A stretch of 64,000 bases of DNA. It comes from Qipengyuania citrea (lineage in GTDB: Bacteria > Pseudomonadota > Alphaproteobacteria > Sphingomonadales > Sphingomonadaceae). Location of the stretch: positions 2,542,001-2,606,000 of the forward strand of contig NZ_JALJZT010000002.1 in assembly GCF_024171405.1 (NCBI RefSeq), read 5' to 3'. Made by a program: the position numbers and the translations under genes. Below, in pieces: positions 53,564 through 61,146 of the stretch. How positions within the stretch are numbered: the first letter of the stretch is position 1; every line of letters starts with the position of its first letter. Under the pieces are notes generated by a model. The model saw only the letters and a program-made list of their open reading frames with translations. It did no database searches and had not been told where the DNA came from.

Positions 53564-54361
53564 ATGAATTTCAACGACCGCGTTTCCATCGATCTGGCCG
53601 ACAATGGCGTGGCGCAGGTGCGCTTTACCCGCGGCGACAAGATGAACGCGCTGGACCCGGCACAGTTCGAGGCGGTGCTGGCCGCGGGCGAGGCGCTGCG
53701 CGACATGCCGGGCCTGCGCGTGGCGGTGCTGTCGGGCGAGGGCCGTGCCTTCTGCGCGGGTCTCGATACCGCGAGCTTCGGCGGCGAACCGGCGGGCTCG
53801 GCCGCGCTGGCCGAGCGGACGCATGGCAATGCCAACCGCGCGCAGGAAGCCGCAATGACTTGGCGCAAGTGCCCCGTCCCGGTCATCGCCGCGGTCCACG
53901 GCGTGTGCTTCGGCGGCGGGCTGCAGATCGCCAGCGGCGCCGATATCCGCGTGGTGCACCCGCAGACGCGCATGGCGGTGATGGAAATGAAATGGGGCCT
54001 CGTCCCCGACATGGGCGGCTATGCGCTGTGGCGCGGCCTGGTGCGCGACGACACCTTGCGCGAACTGACCTACACCAACCGCGAATTCATCGGCGAGGAA
54101 GCGCTCCAGCTCGGCTTTGCCACCATGCTCGAGGAAGACCCGCTGGCCAGGGCCAATGCGCTGGCCGAAACCATCGCCAACAAGAACCCGCAGGCGATCC
54201 GCGGCGCCAAGCGGCTGTTCCGTGTGATGCACGAAGAGGGCGAGGACGCGATCCTGCTGGCCGAGAGCGAAGAGCAGGACGGCATCATCCGCCAGCCCAA
54301 CCAGATCGAGGCGGTCATGGCCGAAATGCAGAAACGCGCGCCGGTGTTTACCGACGTCTAG
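53564..54361 (+). CDS. Enoyl-CoA hydratase/isomerase (crotonase) family protein
   Basis: A 265-residue crotonase: GEGRAFCAGLDTASF with the oxyanion-hole Ala-Gly, HGVCFGGGLQIASGADIRVVHP, and LVPDMGGYALWRGLVRDD. The catalytic Glu pair of enoyl-CoA hydratase is partly altered, so reaction (hydratase, isomerase, other) is open. AGAGG precedes the ATG. Confidence 0.88.
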   Translation: MNFNDRVSIDLADNGVAQVRFTRGDKMNALDPAQFEAVLAAGEALRDMPGLRVAVLSGEGRAFCAGLDTASFGGEPAGSAALAERTHGNANRAQEAAMTWRKCPVPVIAAVHGVCFGGGLQIASGADIRVVHPQTRMAVMEMKWGLVPDMGGYALWRGLVRDDTLRELTYTNREFIGEEALQLGFATMLEEDPLARANALAETIANKNPQAIRGAKRLFRVMHEEGEDAILLAESEEQDGIIRQPNQIEAVMAEMQKRAPVFTDV

Positions 54362-54431
54362 CGGAGCGGGGGCGCCGCTCTGGCTGCGCGCGTTAACATA
54401 GCCATGAGGATCTGCGCCTAGGCACACTGCT

Positions 54432-55178
54432 ATGCAGCAATTCGGCCAAATCATTCGCCGCATGTCCGGATGGGTCATGCTCTGCCTTGCACTGGCAACC
54501 TCAGCATGCGCTTCGGACGATACCGCGCCCGACTATCGCTATCGCCTCACGGTCGAGGTGGAGACGCCCGAGGGCCTGAAGACCGGATCGAGCGTGATCG
54601 AAGTGAAGCAGCGCCTGGTGCGCGCCGGCTCCAGCCCGGCAAATATGGCGGTGGAGCGTCGCGTGCGGGGCGAAGCGGTGGCGGTCGATCTGCCCGGCGG
54701 AAAGACGCTGTTCGCGCTGCTGCGGTCGGACAACAATGTCGATTGGGCATCCTATGTCATGCAGACGCTCGCCCCCCACCTCGACAGCGAAACCTTCGCG
54801 CAACAGCTCGACAACATGCTCTTGCTCAAGGGCGAAATCGTCCTGCCTCGGACATTCCCACCGGTCGGACATCTCAAGGAACGCTCGGCCTATCCGATGC
54901 TGGTAACCTTCGGCGATCTCGACGACCCGACCAGTGTCGAAGAGGTCGATCCTGACGATTTGGCCGCGACTTTCGGCAAAGGGATCAGTCTCAAGCGCAT
55001 CACCGTTCAGATGACAGACGACCCGTTGACCGCTGGGATTGAGCGGCGCCTGGGGTGGTTGGAGGCGCACGGGCGTCACCACGCGAGTCTGAAGCCCAGC
55101 GGGTCCCGCTATTTAGACGAGGCCCAGTTGATCAATCTAGTTACTCACGGTGATTTCAGCACGGAGCTGTACAGATGA
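54432..55178 (+). CDS. Hypothetical lipoprotein
   Basis: A 248-residue protein with an N-terminal signal and lipobox-like CLALATSACASDD; the rest is mixed alpha/beta with no recognised motif. It begins 70 bases after the crotonase. Codons include more A/T third positions than neighbours toward the 3' end. I do not recognise it. Confidence 0.6.
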   Translation: MQQFGQIIRRMSGWVMLCLALATSACASDDTAPDYRYRLTVEVETPEGLKTGSSVIEVKQRLVRAGSSPANMAVERRVRGEAVAVDLPGGKTLFALLRSDNNVDWASYVMQTLAPHLDSETFAQQLDNMLLLKGEIVLPRTFPPVGHLKERSAYPMLVTFGDLDDPTSVEEVDPDDLAATFGKGISLKRITVQMTDDPLTAGIERRLGWLEAHGRHHASLKPSGSRYLDEAQLINLVTHGDFSTELYR

Positions 55179-55314
55179 ATCGCGCCGTCTTTCTGCCGCT
55201 GATGGCCCGCGACGCGCGCAATCGCGGCAACGCCAGAACGTCAGACTGACTTCGGCATTCTCCATATCACGGGACGAATTCGGTTCGTAGCTCTCCGCTT
55301 CCCGCACCCACCAA

Positions 55315-56241
55315 TCACCCCGCCCGCGGGATAGCGCAGGCCGAGGCATAGCCGAGCCCGCGCTTGATCGCGGGGAACAGCCTGCCGCTGGCTGCGGCGA
55401 GCGTCATTTCGGTGCGGACGGGGCGCGAATGCTGCGCCTCGATCTCTTCGCCCAGTTCCGCCGCGCGCAGGATATCGCCGCTGGCGATGGCCTCGCCAAA
55501 GCCGAAGGCGAGCGCATCGGCTTCGCTTTCGGGTCTGCCCATCAGCGCGTTTTGCAACCGGTCCTTGTCCATGCCGTCGGCCAGCGCGAAATTGCGGACG
55601 ATCTCGACGCAGGGCCCGCAATCCTCCGCGCGGGTGGAGCCGAGCCGGGCCATGTGGATCAACTCTTTGGGCGCATGGTAATAGTGCCCCGCCAGCAGCA
55701 TGGAGTGCTGGAATTTCTCGACCGCGAAGCCGCCCGCAGCGGACAGATCGTCGTAATAGGGCTCGGCGTCGCCCACCATCCGCCTCATCCCGTTGATGAA
55801 AACGCCTTTGGGCAGGGGAACGGGTGAGACGCGCTGGCGGCCCAGCTGGATCGCCATCGCAACCAGCACCACCAGCGGCGGGCCGAGCACGCCGGGCGCG
55901 TCGCGCCAGAAGATGCCGGGGCCGCAGATCCCGGTGAGCACTTCGTAGATATGCAGCACGCCATGCGCGCCCAGCCACAGCGCACCCGCCAGCGCGCTGC
56001 CCCAGCGCAGCCCCGGATTGGCCGCGGCAAAAGCGATCAGCGCGCCCGAAACGAGATAGGCGAGCCCGATATCCCTGATGAAATGCGCATTGGCCGGACC
56101 GCTTGCCTTGACCGTGTCCACGAACTGGTACCACCCGAGCGGGTCGGCGAGCATGAACAGCCCGAAGACCAGTGCGAACAGCGCGGCGAGCGCCAGCAGG
56201 GCTTGCACCAGCCGGTCGAGCGCGTCAGGTTTGCCATACAT
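55315..56241 (-). CDS. Membrane protein with C-terminal AhpD/carboxymuconolactone-decarboxylase-like domain
   Basis: A 308-residue fusion. The N-terminal 145 residues hold four hydrophobic segments (LVQALLALAALFALVFGLFM; LAYLVSGALIAFAA; and two more), followed by a helical domain containing HMARLGSTRAEDCGPCVEIVRNFA, a CxxC as in AhpD/CMD peroxidase-like proteins. ATG at 56241 has AGGGAG seven bases upstream; an upstream ATG at 56277 falls in the operator. Divergent from an Rrf2 regulator, which probably controls it; a redox or peroxide-related role is inferred. Confidence 0.75.
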   Translation of the reverse strand: MYGKPDALDRLVQALLALAALFALVFGLFMLADPLGWYQFVDTVKASGPANAHFIRDIGLAYLVSGALIAFAAANPGLRWGSALAGALWLGAHGVLHIYEVLTGICGPGIFWRDAPGVLGPPLVVLVAMAIQLGRQRVSPVPLPKGVFINGMRRMVGDAEPYYDDLSAAGGFAVEKFQHSMLLAGHYYHAPKELIHMARLGSTRAEDCGPCVEIVRNFALADGMDKDRLQNALMGRPESEADALAFGFGEAIASGDILRAAELGEEIEAQHSRPVRTEMTLAAASGRLFPAIKRGLGYASACAIPRAG

Positions 56242-56254
56242 TATCGGACTCCCT

Positions 56255-56275
56255 ATATCCGGATATCGAATATCC
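56255..56275. promoter_or_regulatory. Overlapping inverted repeats, putative Rrf2 operator
   Basis: ATATCCGGATAT (56255-56266) is a perfect 12-bp palindrome; GGATAT-CGA-ATATCC (56261-56275) is a second perfect inverted repeat sharing a half-site. Three half-sites in 21 bases, in the divergent promoter region. Confidence 0.65.
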
Positions 56276-56309
56276 ATTTAAGGGGGGCCGCGCAAGAGGA
56301 ATGTCGGGC

Positions 56310-56807
56310 ATGCGGATCAACAAAGGCGTCGAATGGGCAGGCCATGCCTGCGCGCTGCTGGTGCCGCTGTGGCCCGACAAGGGCTTGCCGCTGTCGGCGC
56401 TGGCCGAATTCCACGCGCTACCCGAGCCCTATATGGCCAAGCAGATGCAGGCGCTGGCGCGCGCGGGAATCGTCACCGGCGGGCGCGGGAGGAGCGGGTT
56501 CTACACGCTCGCCCGCGCGCCCGCAGAAATCACGCTGCTCGACATATTGCTGGCGGTCGACGGTGACGAGCCGATGTTCCGCTGCAGCGAGATCCGCCAG
56601 AACGGTCCCTGCGCCAGCAAGCCCGCCGATTGCAAAGTGCCGTGCAATATCGCCGCGGGGTTCTGGCGCGCGGAGGAAGCCTATCGCTCCAGCCTGGCGC
56701 AAGTCGATCTCGCGACGCTGGCAGGTGCGGTGGCCGCGCAGCTGGGCCCCGAAAAAACCGCCCGGGCAGGCGCGTGGATTTCCGGCAATGTGCGGATGCG
56801 CGGCTGA
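56310..56807 (+). CDS. Rrf2-family transcriptional regulator with cysteine cluster
   Basis: A 165-residue Rrf2 protein: winged helix (PLSALAEFHALPEPYMAKQMQALARAGIVTGGRGRSGFYTLARAPAEITLLDILLAVDG) and a cysteine-rich loop CSEIRQNGPCASKPADCKVPC that could bind an Fe-S cluster, as in NsrR/IscR. ATG at 56310 (nine bases after AGAGGA) is preferred over 56301, which directly abuts the Shine-Dalgarno. Confidence 0.87.
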   Translation: MRINKGVEWAGHACALLVPLWPDKGLPLSALAEFHALPEPYMAKQMQALARAGIVTGGRGRSGFYTLARAPAEITLLDILLAVDGDEPMFRCSEIRQNGPCASKPADCKVPCNIAAGFWRAEEAYRSSLAQVDLATLAGAVAAQLGPEKTARAGAWISGNVRMRG

Positions 56808-56863
56808 CCCGTAGGGGTTGGGGGCAGTGGTCAGGGGCTGGCGCGGATCGCGGGCGCTTCAGC

Positions 56864-57268
56864 TTACCCCAGCGATCGGGCCTCGCGCACATAGGTAAAG
56901 TCGCCGTCGCCCGACCAGTCGCGACCATTGGGGTGGCGCAGTTCGATCCCCGCCAGGTCGCCTGCATCGGCCAGCCACATGTTCACGCCCATCATCGTGT
57001 TGCCGTGAGCCGCGATGGCTTTCTCGGTCAGCACGAAATGGCTCGTTGCGCCGCATGTCGGACAGAATTGAACCTCGGCATTGGGTTCGTCCTTGTCGGC
57101 CCTGCGGAACCCCTGCGCCTGGCCGTGAACGGTGACCTCGGAAGGGTGGAAATAGGCCCAGCGCGCACCCGTCTTGCTGCACAATGTGCAATTGCACTCG
57201 TGAATGAATTCGGGTCGCTTTGTCAGCTCGAGACCGATCTGGCCGCACAGGCAGGACGTTTTTATCAT
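56864..57268 (-). CDS. GFA-family zinc-binding protein (formaldehyde-activating-like)
   Basis: A 134-residue GFA/CENP-V fold protein: CLCG, CNCTLC and CPTCGA zinc ligands, in the usual order. Named after glutathione-dependent formaldehyde-activating enzyme, though most members have no proven activity. Start at MIKTSCLCG. Confidence 0.88.
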   Translation of the reverse strand: MIKTSCLCGQIGLELTKRPEFIHECNCTLCSKTGARWAYFHPSEVTVHGQAQGFRRADKDEPNAEVQFCPTCGATSHFVLTEKAIAAHGNTMMGVNMWLADAGDLAGIELRHPNGRDWSGDGDFTYVREARSLG

Positions 57269-57812
57269 CCGCGGGTGATAGCGCTGGCGGCGCGCGTTTT
57301 GCACCCGAATTCGGACACCTCCTCGCTGGAATACCTATGCGCCGCGTGCCGGGCCGCGTTCTCGCTCACCCTCGAAAGCCATCCCGGGGTTGGCCAATTC
57401 CGCCCAGCAGCCGCCCAACCCCGTCGCCGCGGCGCTGACCGGGCGGCATGAAGTTCCGCAATGGGACCGGAATGGACCTAGTGATCGTGCTGCAACGGCA
57501 GTGATTGCGTCCACGGAGGCGAGCGCGAAGCTTCCCGGTTGGGCCGGGCCAGTTCGCGCAATCATCCCGTCTATCGAGAATTGCCCGGCGAGTCGGGAAG
57601 TATATGATTGAACAGATCCCGCCGTTCTGGACGTAATTTAATTACCCTGCACAAGCGTCATGCCGTGGACGCTGTAAATATTCGAATGTATAAAGAAAAA
57701 ACCACGCCGACTTAAAGGCGAACTTTGCACAGAGCGTTCGCGTTCTATGCTCGTTTGCGCGCCTGATCATTTGGATTCATCTTGTCGGTCTGGCAAACAG
57801 GAGGATGTTGCA
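57269..57812. other. 544-base gene-poor region upstream of the toxin-like gene
   Basis: No convincing gene. The left part (to about 57600) is GC-rich with only short, non-protein-like frames. From 57600 the DNA turns AT-rich and holds GTAATT-T-AATTAC (57633-57645, perfect 13-base palindrome), a GCGTC-N8-GACGC hairpin near 57655-57675, a possible TTGCAC...TATGCT promoter around 57724-57750 with a short spacer, and AGGAGG eight bases before the downstream ATG. Confidence 0.5.
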
Positions 57813-58979
57813 ATGGCTCTTCACCACGCATTCCGCAATAGCGCTCGGAATATCGCCGATGTTCAAAGCGCATATAAGCAAAGCGTCATCTTCGTGAATA
57901 ACGAAGCGACCGGCGTTTACAGTTCGCAACTCGGTGTTCTGAACACCCTGCCTCCCGACTGGCAGGATTTCGTCAACGCGCACCAGGCCGCCCAGGCGGA
58001 CGCGCTCGACTGGATCAACAATGTAATGGCTCGCTTGCTCACCGTCCCCGCCAGCGTCCAGAGCTATAACGCCACCATTTCCGCCGCCCTGCAGGATGCG
58101 AGGAATCAGGCTCAAGCGCTGATCCAGAACCCGGCAAACGCGGGTGCGAAATCAGCGCTGACCGCGGACCTGAACCTCATCAAGTCGCAGGTCTCGCTGG
58201 TGCTTGCCTTCGTCTCGGGCACGCTCTCGGCCGTGCAGAATTACCAGAACAAGGTGCCGGATATGGCGCAACAATTGCAGACGATCGCGAACAAATCGTC
58301 GGCCGACGCCGGGGCGGATCAGCAGAAGATCGATGATCTGAACACCGCGATCGAACAGCTCAAGGCGGATATCAAATCGCTGACCGCGGCCATCGTTGGT
58401 CTCGCTATCGCCGACGGCATCGCGCTTACCCTCGGTGTGGTCGCCACGATCGCTGCGTGGCCTGCCGGGGCGCTCGTCTGGATCGTGCTCGGGCCTGTCG
58501 TTGCGGTGGCCACCACGTACATCGCCCTCGATGCGATCAAGATCAAGGCGGACAAAGCGGAGATCGAAGCGAAGCAGGCCCAGATCACCGGGCTCACCCA
58601 AGACGTCGCGGTGCTCCAGGGCATGGCGAAACAATATGGAGATTTCGCGGCGCAGACGGCCGACGTGCAGTCGAACCTCGAAAATGTCGAGGCGGAATGG
58701 CAGACGCTCGACAACGAGGTGACGAATGCTGTGAACGACATTCAGGCCGCCATCGCCGATGAACAGGCGTGCAACTATCAGGCGGTCGCCGACGATCTGA
58801 ACGAAGCCGTCGCCGCCTGGACAGATGCCTATAACCAGGCGGGCAGCCTGATCCTCGACATCAATGTGAACAACGCGCAGCTCGAACCGGGCATGTCGCA
58901 GCAAGCCGTGCAGGATGCGCTGGCCACCGGCCAGACGACCGATCTGGTGAACTATTTCAACCAACTGCAGACCGCGTAG
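57813..58979 (+). CDS. Alpha-helical pore-forming-toxin-like protein (HBL/XaxA type)
   Basis: A 388-residue, almost entirely helical protein without signal peptide. Long amphipathic helices (residues 1-185 and 245-388) flank a strongly hydrophobic hairpin (about 190-240: TAAIVGLAIADGIALTLGVVATIAAWPAGALVWIVLGP and following). This layout is that of ClyA-superfamily toxins such as HBL/NHE components and alpha-xenorhabdolysin subunit A. An ideal AGGAGG lies eight bases upstream. No second toxin subunit or secretion gene is adjacent. Toxin activity is inferred from architecture only. Confidence 0.68.
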   Translation: MALHHAFRNSARNIADVQSAYKQSVIFVNNEATGVYSSQLGVLNTLPPDWQDFVNAHQAAQADALDWINNVMARLLTVPASVQSYNATISAALQDARNQAQALIQNPANAGAKSALTADLNLIKSQVSLVLAFVSGTLSAVQNYQNKVPDMAQQLQTIANKSSADAGADQQKIDDLNTAIEQLKADIKSLTAAIVGLAIADGIALTLGVVATIAAWPAGALVWIVLGPVVAVATTYIALDAIKIKADKAEIEAKQAQITGLTQDVAVLQGMAKQYGDFAAQTADVQSNLENVEAEWQTLDNEVTNAVNDIQAAIADEQACNYQAVADDLNEAVAAWTDAYNQAGSLILDINVNNAQLEPGMSQQAVQDALATGQTTDLVNYFNQLQTA

Positions 58980-59085
58980 ATTATGGCTCGCGATGGTGGG
59001 GCCGCGCAGCAGACGGTTACCGGGCCGGCACCATAAGACCTTCGCATCCTGCGCCGGCATCAAAGGCGCCGGCGGCCTGTCCCGG

Positions 59086-59120
59086 GCCTGGCTTGTGGGG
59101 CGCTGCCCCGCAAGCCAGGC
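59086..59120. repeat. 16-bp near-perfect hairpin downstream of the toxin-like gene
   Basis: GCCTGGCTTGTGGGGC (59086-59101) pairs with GCCCCGCAAGCCAGGC (59105-59120), one G-U, loop GCT. No T-run follows, so it is a stable stem of unclear role in the 259-base gap before the next gene. Confidence 0.6.
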
Positions 59121-59238
59121 GTCTGCGCAGCGCGCAAGCCGGCCCGGACCTGCATCCAACCAGGTAGTGCTCGACGACGTCCCGGCCCTTACCCAAACCC
59201 CCTTTCCTACACGCGCCGAATTTGTCTTAACCTTGCGG

Positions 59239-59895
59239 ATGACAGACCAACCGCACCCTTCCTCCTTCGTGCCGGCCGGTGACGACATCGCGCCTGCATC
59301 GCTCCCCGCCACTTCCACCGACCCGCGCCATGGCGGCTGGACGCCCGTGCGGCAGGCCGCCTTCCTGCGCGAGCTTGCCGCGACGCATAATGTCTCCGCT
59401 GCAGCGCGCGCGGTGGGGATGGGGCGGCAATCGGCCTACAAGCTGCGCGCGCGGCTGCGCGGGACGCCTTTCGACAGGGCCTGGGAAGCGGCCTTCGCGG
59501 CGCGCTTCGATGTGCTTGCCGAGGCGGCGCTCGACCGTGCGCTCAACGGGGTCGAAGTGCCGCATTATTATAATGGCGAACTGGTCGGCACCTCGCGCCG
59601 CTATGACGAACGGCTGACGCTGGCCTTGCTCGCCATGCGCCAGGGCCTGGTGCGCAAGCCCAGATACGATTTCCTGCCCGAAGCAGCCTTCGAAACCGGC
59701 GATCTGGCCGCGCTCGCGGATCGGGTCGAACGCGGGCCGCCGCACTGGCGGGGCGATGCCGAAGAGGAGCGCGAGGCACTCTCCGAGGCCGAAGGGGACC
59801 GGCCCGAACATGGCGAGGAAGCCGCCGATCCGGGCGAAGAGGGGGCGGGGGTGCCCGCCGAAGTGTCGCCCACCGATAGGGGCGGAATTATCTAG
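59239..59895 (+). CDS. HTH-containing hypothetical protein
   Basis: A 218-residue protein with a helix-turn-helix-like N-terminal part (WTPVRQAAFLRELAATHNVSAAARAVGMGRQSAYKLRARL) and a long acidic C-terminal tail (from about 175, rich in Glu/Gly). Similar small proteins occur in sphingomonads; role unknown, perhaps DNA binding. ATG selected because the frame before it has no protein-like content. Confidence 0.7.
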   Translation: MTDQPHPSSFVPAGDDIAPASLPATSTDPRHGGWTPVRQAAFLRELAATHNVSAAARAVGMGRQSAYKLRARLRGTPFDRAWEAAFAARFDVLAEAALDRALNGVEVPHYYNGELVGTSRRYDERLTLALLAMRQGLVRKPRYDFLPEAAFETGDLAALADRVERGPPHWRGDAEEEREALSEAEGDRPEHGEEAADPGEEGAGVPAEVSPTDRGGII

Positions 59896-59974
59896 TAATT
59901 ACAGTGTCATGTGACGTCGCTATGGCGGGCGACACAGTGTCGCCCTTGTCGCCCGACTGTCGCCCCGATCGGGC

Positions 59975-60766
59975 TCAGCCGAACACCGCCACGCATTGCA
60001 TCCCGTCGAGCACCTGCTTGCCATCGGCATTCCACAGCCGCAACCTTTCGGAGGAATAGCCATGCGCGGCGTGCTGGCTGGCGTTCTCGCTCATCCACCA
60101 GCCGTCGCGAGTCGCGGGCGCGGGTTCGAGCAGGTTGAACGACCAGTTGACCGAACTGATCGGCCCCGGGCGCTTCATCGCGCGCATTGCACCCGGCGGC
60201 AGCACATCGCCCAGCAGGATCAGCTCGCTCACCGGATCGAGGCCCTCGCGATCGGTCAGCCGCGCCCAGCGGCGCACCACCGGTTCGCCGGGGCCCTGCT
60301 GCTCCTGCGCGCGGAGGATCTCGAAATTGTTCTGGATGAAGGCAGGACCCTTGCCGTGCATCGCCGGTTCCGCCTCCTCGGGCGGTCCGGGCCAGTCGGC
60401 GACCGGTGCGGCATCGTGTATCGCATTGGCCTCGCGTTCGGTGCCGAACAACCAGAAGGCGGTGAGCGTGCATTTCCCCTCGCACCAGATCTCGCTGCGC
60501 ACCTGCGCGACATTGCGGCCCTGCCGCACGATCTCGCGCCGCAGTTCGACCTCGGGGCCGGTCGGGGCGACAAAGGCGACCTGCGCGCCGCGCAATGGCG
60601 GCAGGTCGGGAAAGGCGCGGGCGACCGCGGTATAGGCGATCAGCGCCGAGGCGCCGCCATACAGCGTGCGGCCCTGCATCCAGTGGTCGAGCCCGGAAAA
60701 GCGCGTTTCGCCGCCTGCTGCAGTGATCGGATCGAGGAGGTTGGCAATGCTCATGCGCAGGGTCAT
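59975..60766 (-). CDS. Acyl-CoA thioesterase-like double-hotdog protein
   Basis: A 263-residue protein with two hotdog halves: FSGLDHWMQGRTLYGGASALIAYTAVARAFPDLPPLRGAQVAFVAPTGPEVELR and SVNWSFNLLEPAPATRDGWWMSENASQHAAHGYSSERLRLWNADGKQVLDGMQ. This matches TesB-like thioesterase families. Substrate unknown. An ATG at 60754 is an alternative start. Confidence 0.8.
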   Translation of the reverse strand: MTLRMSIANLLDPITAAGGETRFSGLDHWMQGRTLYGGASALIAYTAVARAFPDLPPLRGAQVAFVAPTGPEVELRREIVRQGRNVAQVRSEIWCEGKCTLTAFWLFGTEREANAIHDAAPVADWPGPPEEAEPAMHGKGPAFIQNNFEILRAQEQQGPGEPVVRRWARLTDREGLDPVSELILLGDVLPPGAMRAMKRPGPISSVNWSFNLLEPAPATRDGWWMSENASQHAAHGYSSERLRLWNADGKQVLDGMQCVAVFG

Positions 60767-60878
60767 TGCGCCGATCCCGTCACGCGTCCAGACTGACGTT
60801 ACGTAAGGCGCGACGAGGCGATTGCCTTTGCCCGCGAGAATCGCTAGTGCGCCGCTTCCCGACCGAGAGGCCGGGCGA

Positions 60879-60952
60879 GGCCCGATGGCGGAGTGGTTAC
60901 GCAGAGGACTGCAAATCCTTGCACGCCGGTTCGATTCCGGCTCGGGCCTCCA
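60879..60952 (+). tRNA. tRNA-Cys (anticodon GCA)
   Basis: Acceptor GGCCCGA pairs with TCGGGCC, anticodon loop CTGCAAA, T arm CCGGTTCGATTCCGG, discriminator T, encoded CCA. 74 nt. The following DNA changes character, so its 3' end is a possible integration site. Confidence 0.96.
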
Positions 60953-61146
60953 CTTCCCTATCAGATTGCACCAAGAGCCCCTCATTTTTGCAGAGTGAGG
61001 GACCTTTCGTCTTGCCTATTTCGCGCGCAGAGACTGCTCAAATTTTGATGTAACCCCTGAATACCTGAAGGTTCCGCAACGGATCGCGGGGACAAGAACC
61101 GACGCGACCATTTGCGCAAGGCCTCGTCGTGCTACATCGTCGCACG
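60953..61146 (+). promoter_or_regulatory. tRNA-to-NTPase intergenic region
   Basis: About 194 bases, AT-richer than the chromosome to the left. Contains a CCCTCA-N11-TGAGGG stem near 60978-61002. No integrase or small gene seen; a promoter for the NTPase should lie here but is not evident. Confidence 0.35.

Noticed and set aside
57390..57611. A 73-residue open frame (starting MANSAQQPPN) in the gap upstream of the toxin-like gene
   Set aside because: No Shine-Dalgarno, composition typical of non-coding GC-rich DNA, overlapped by equally open frames on both strands.
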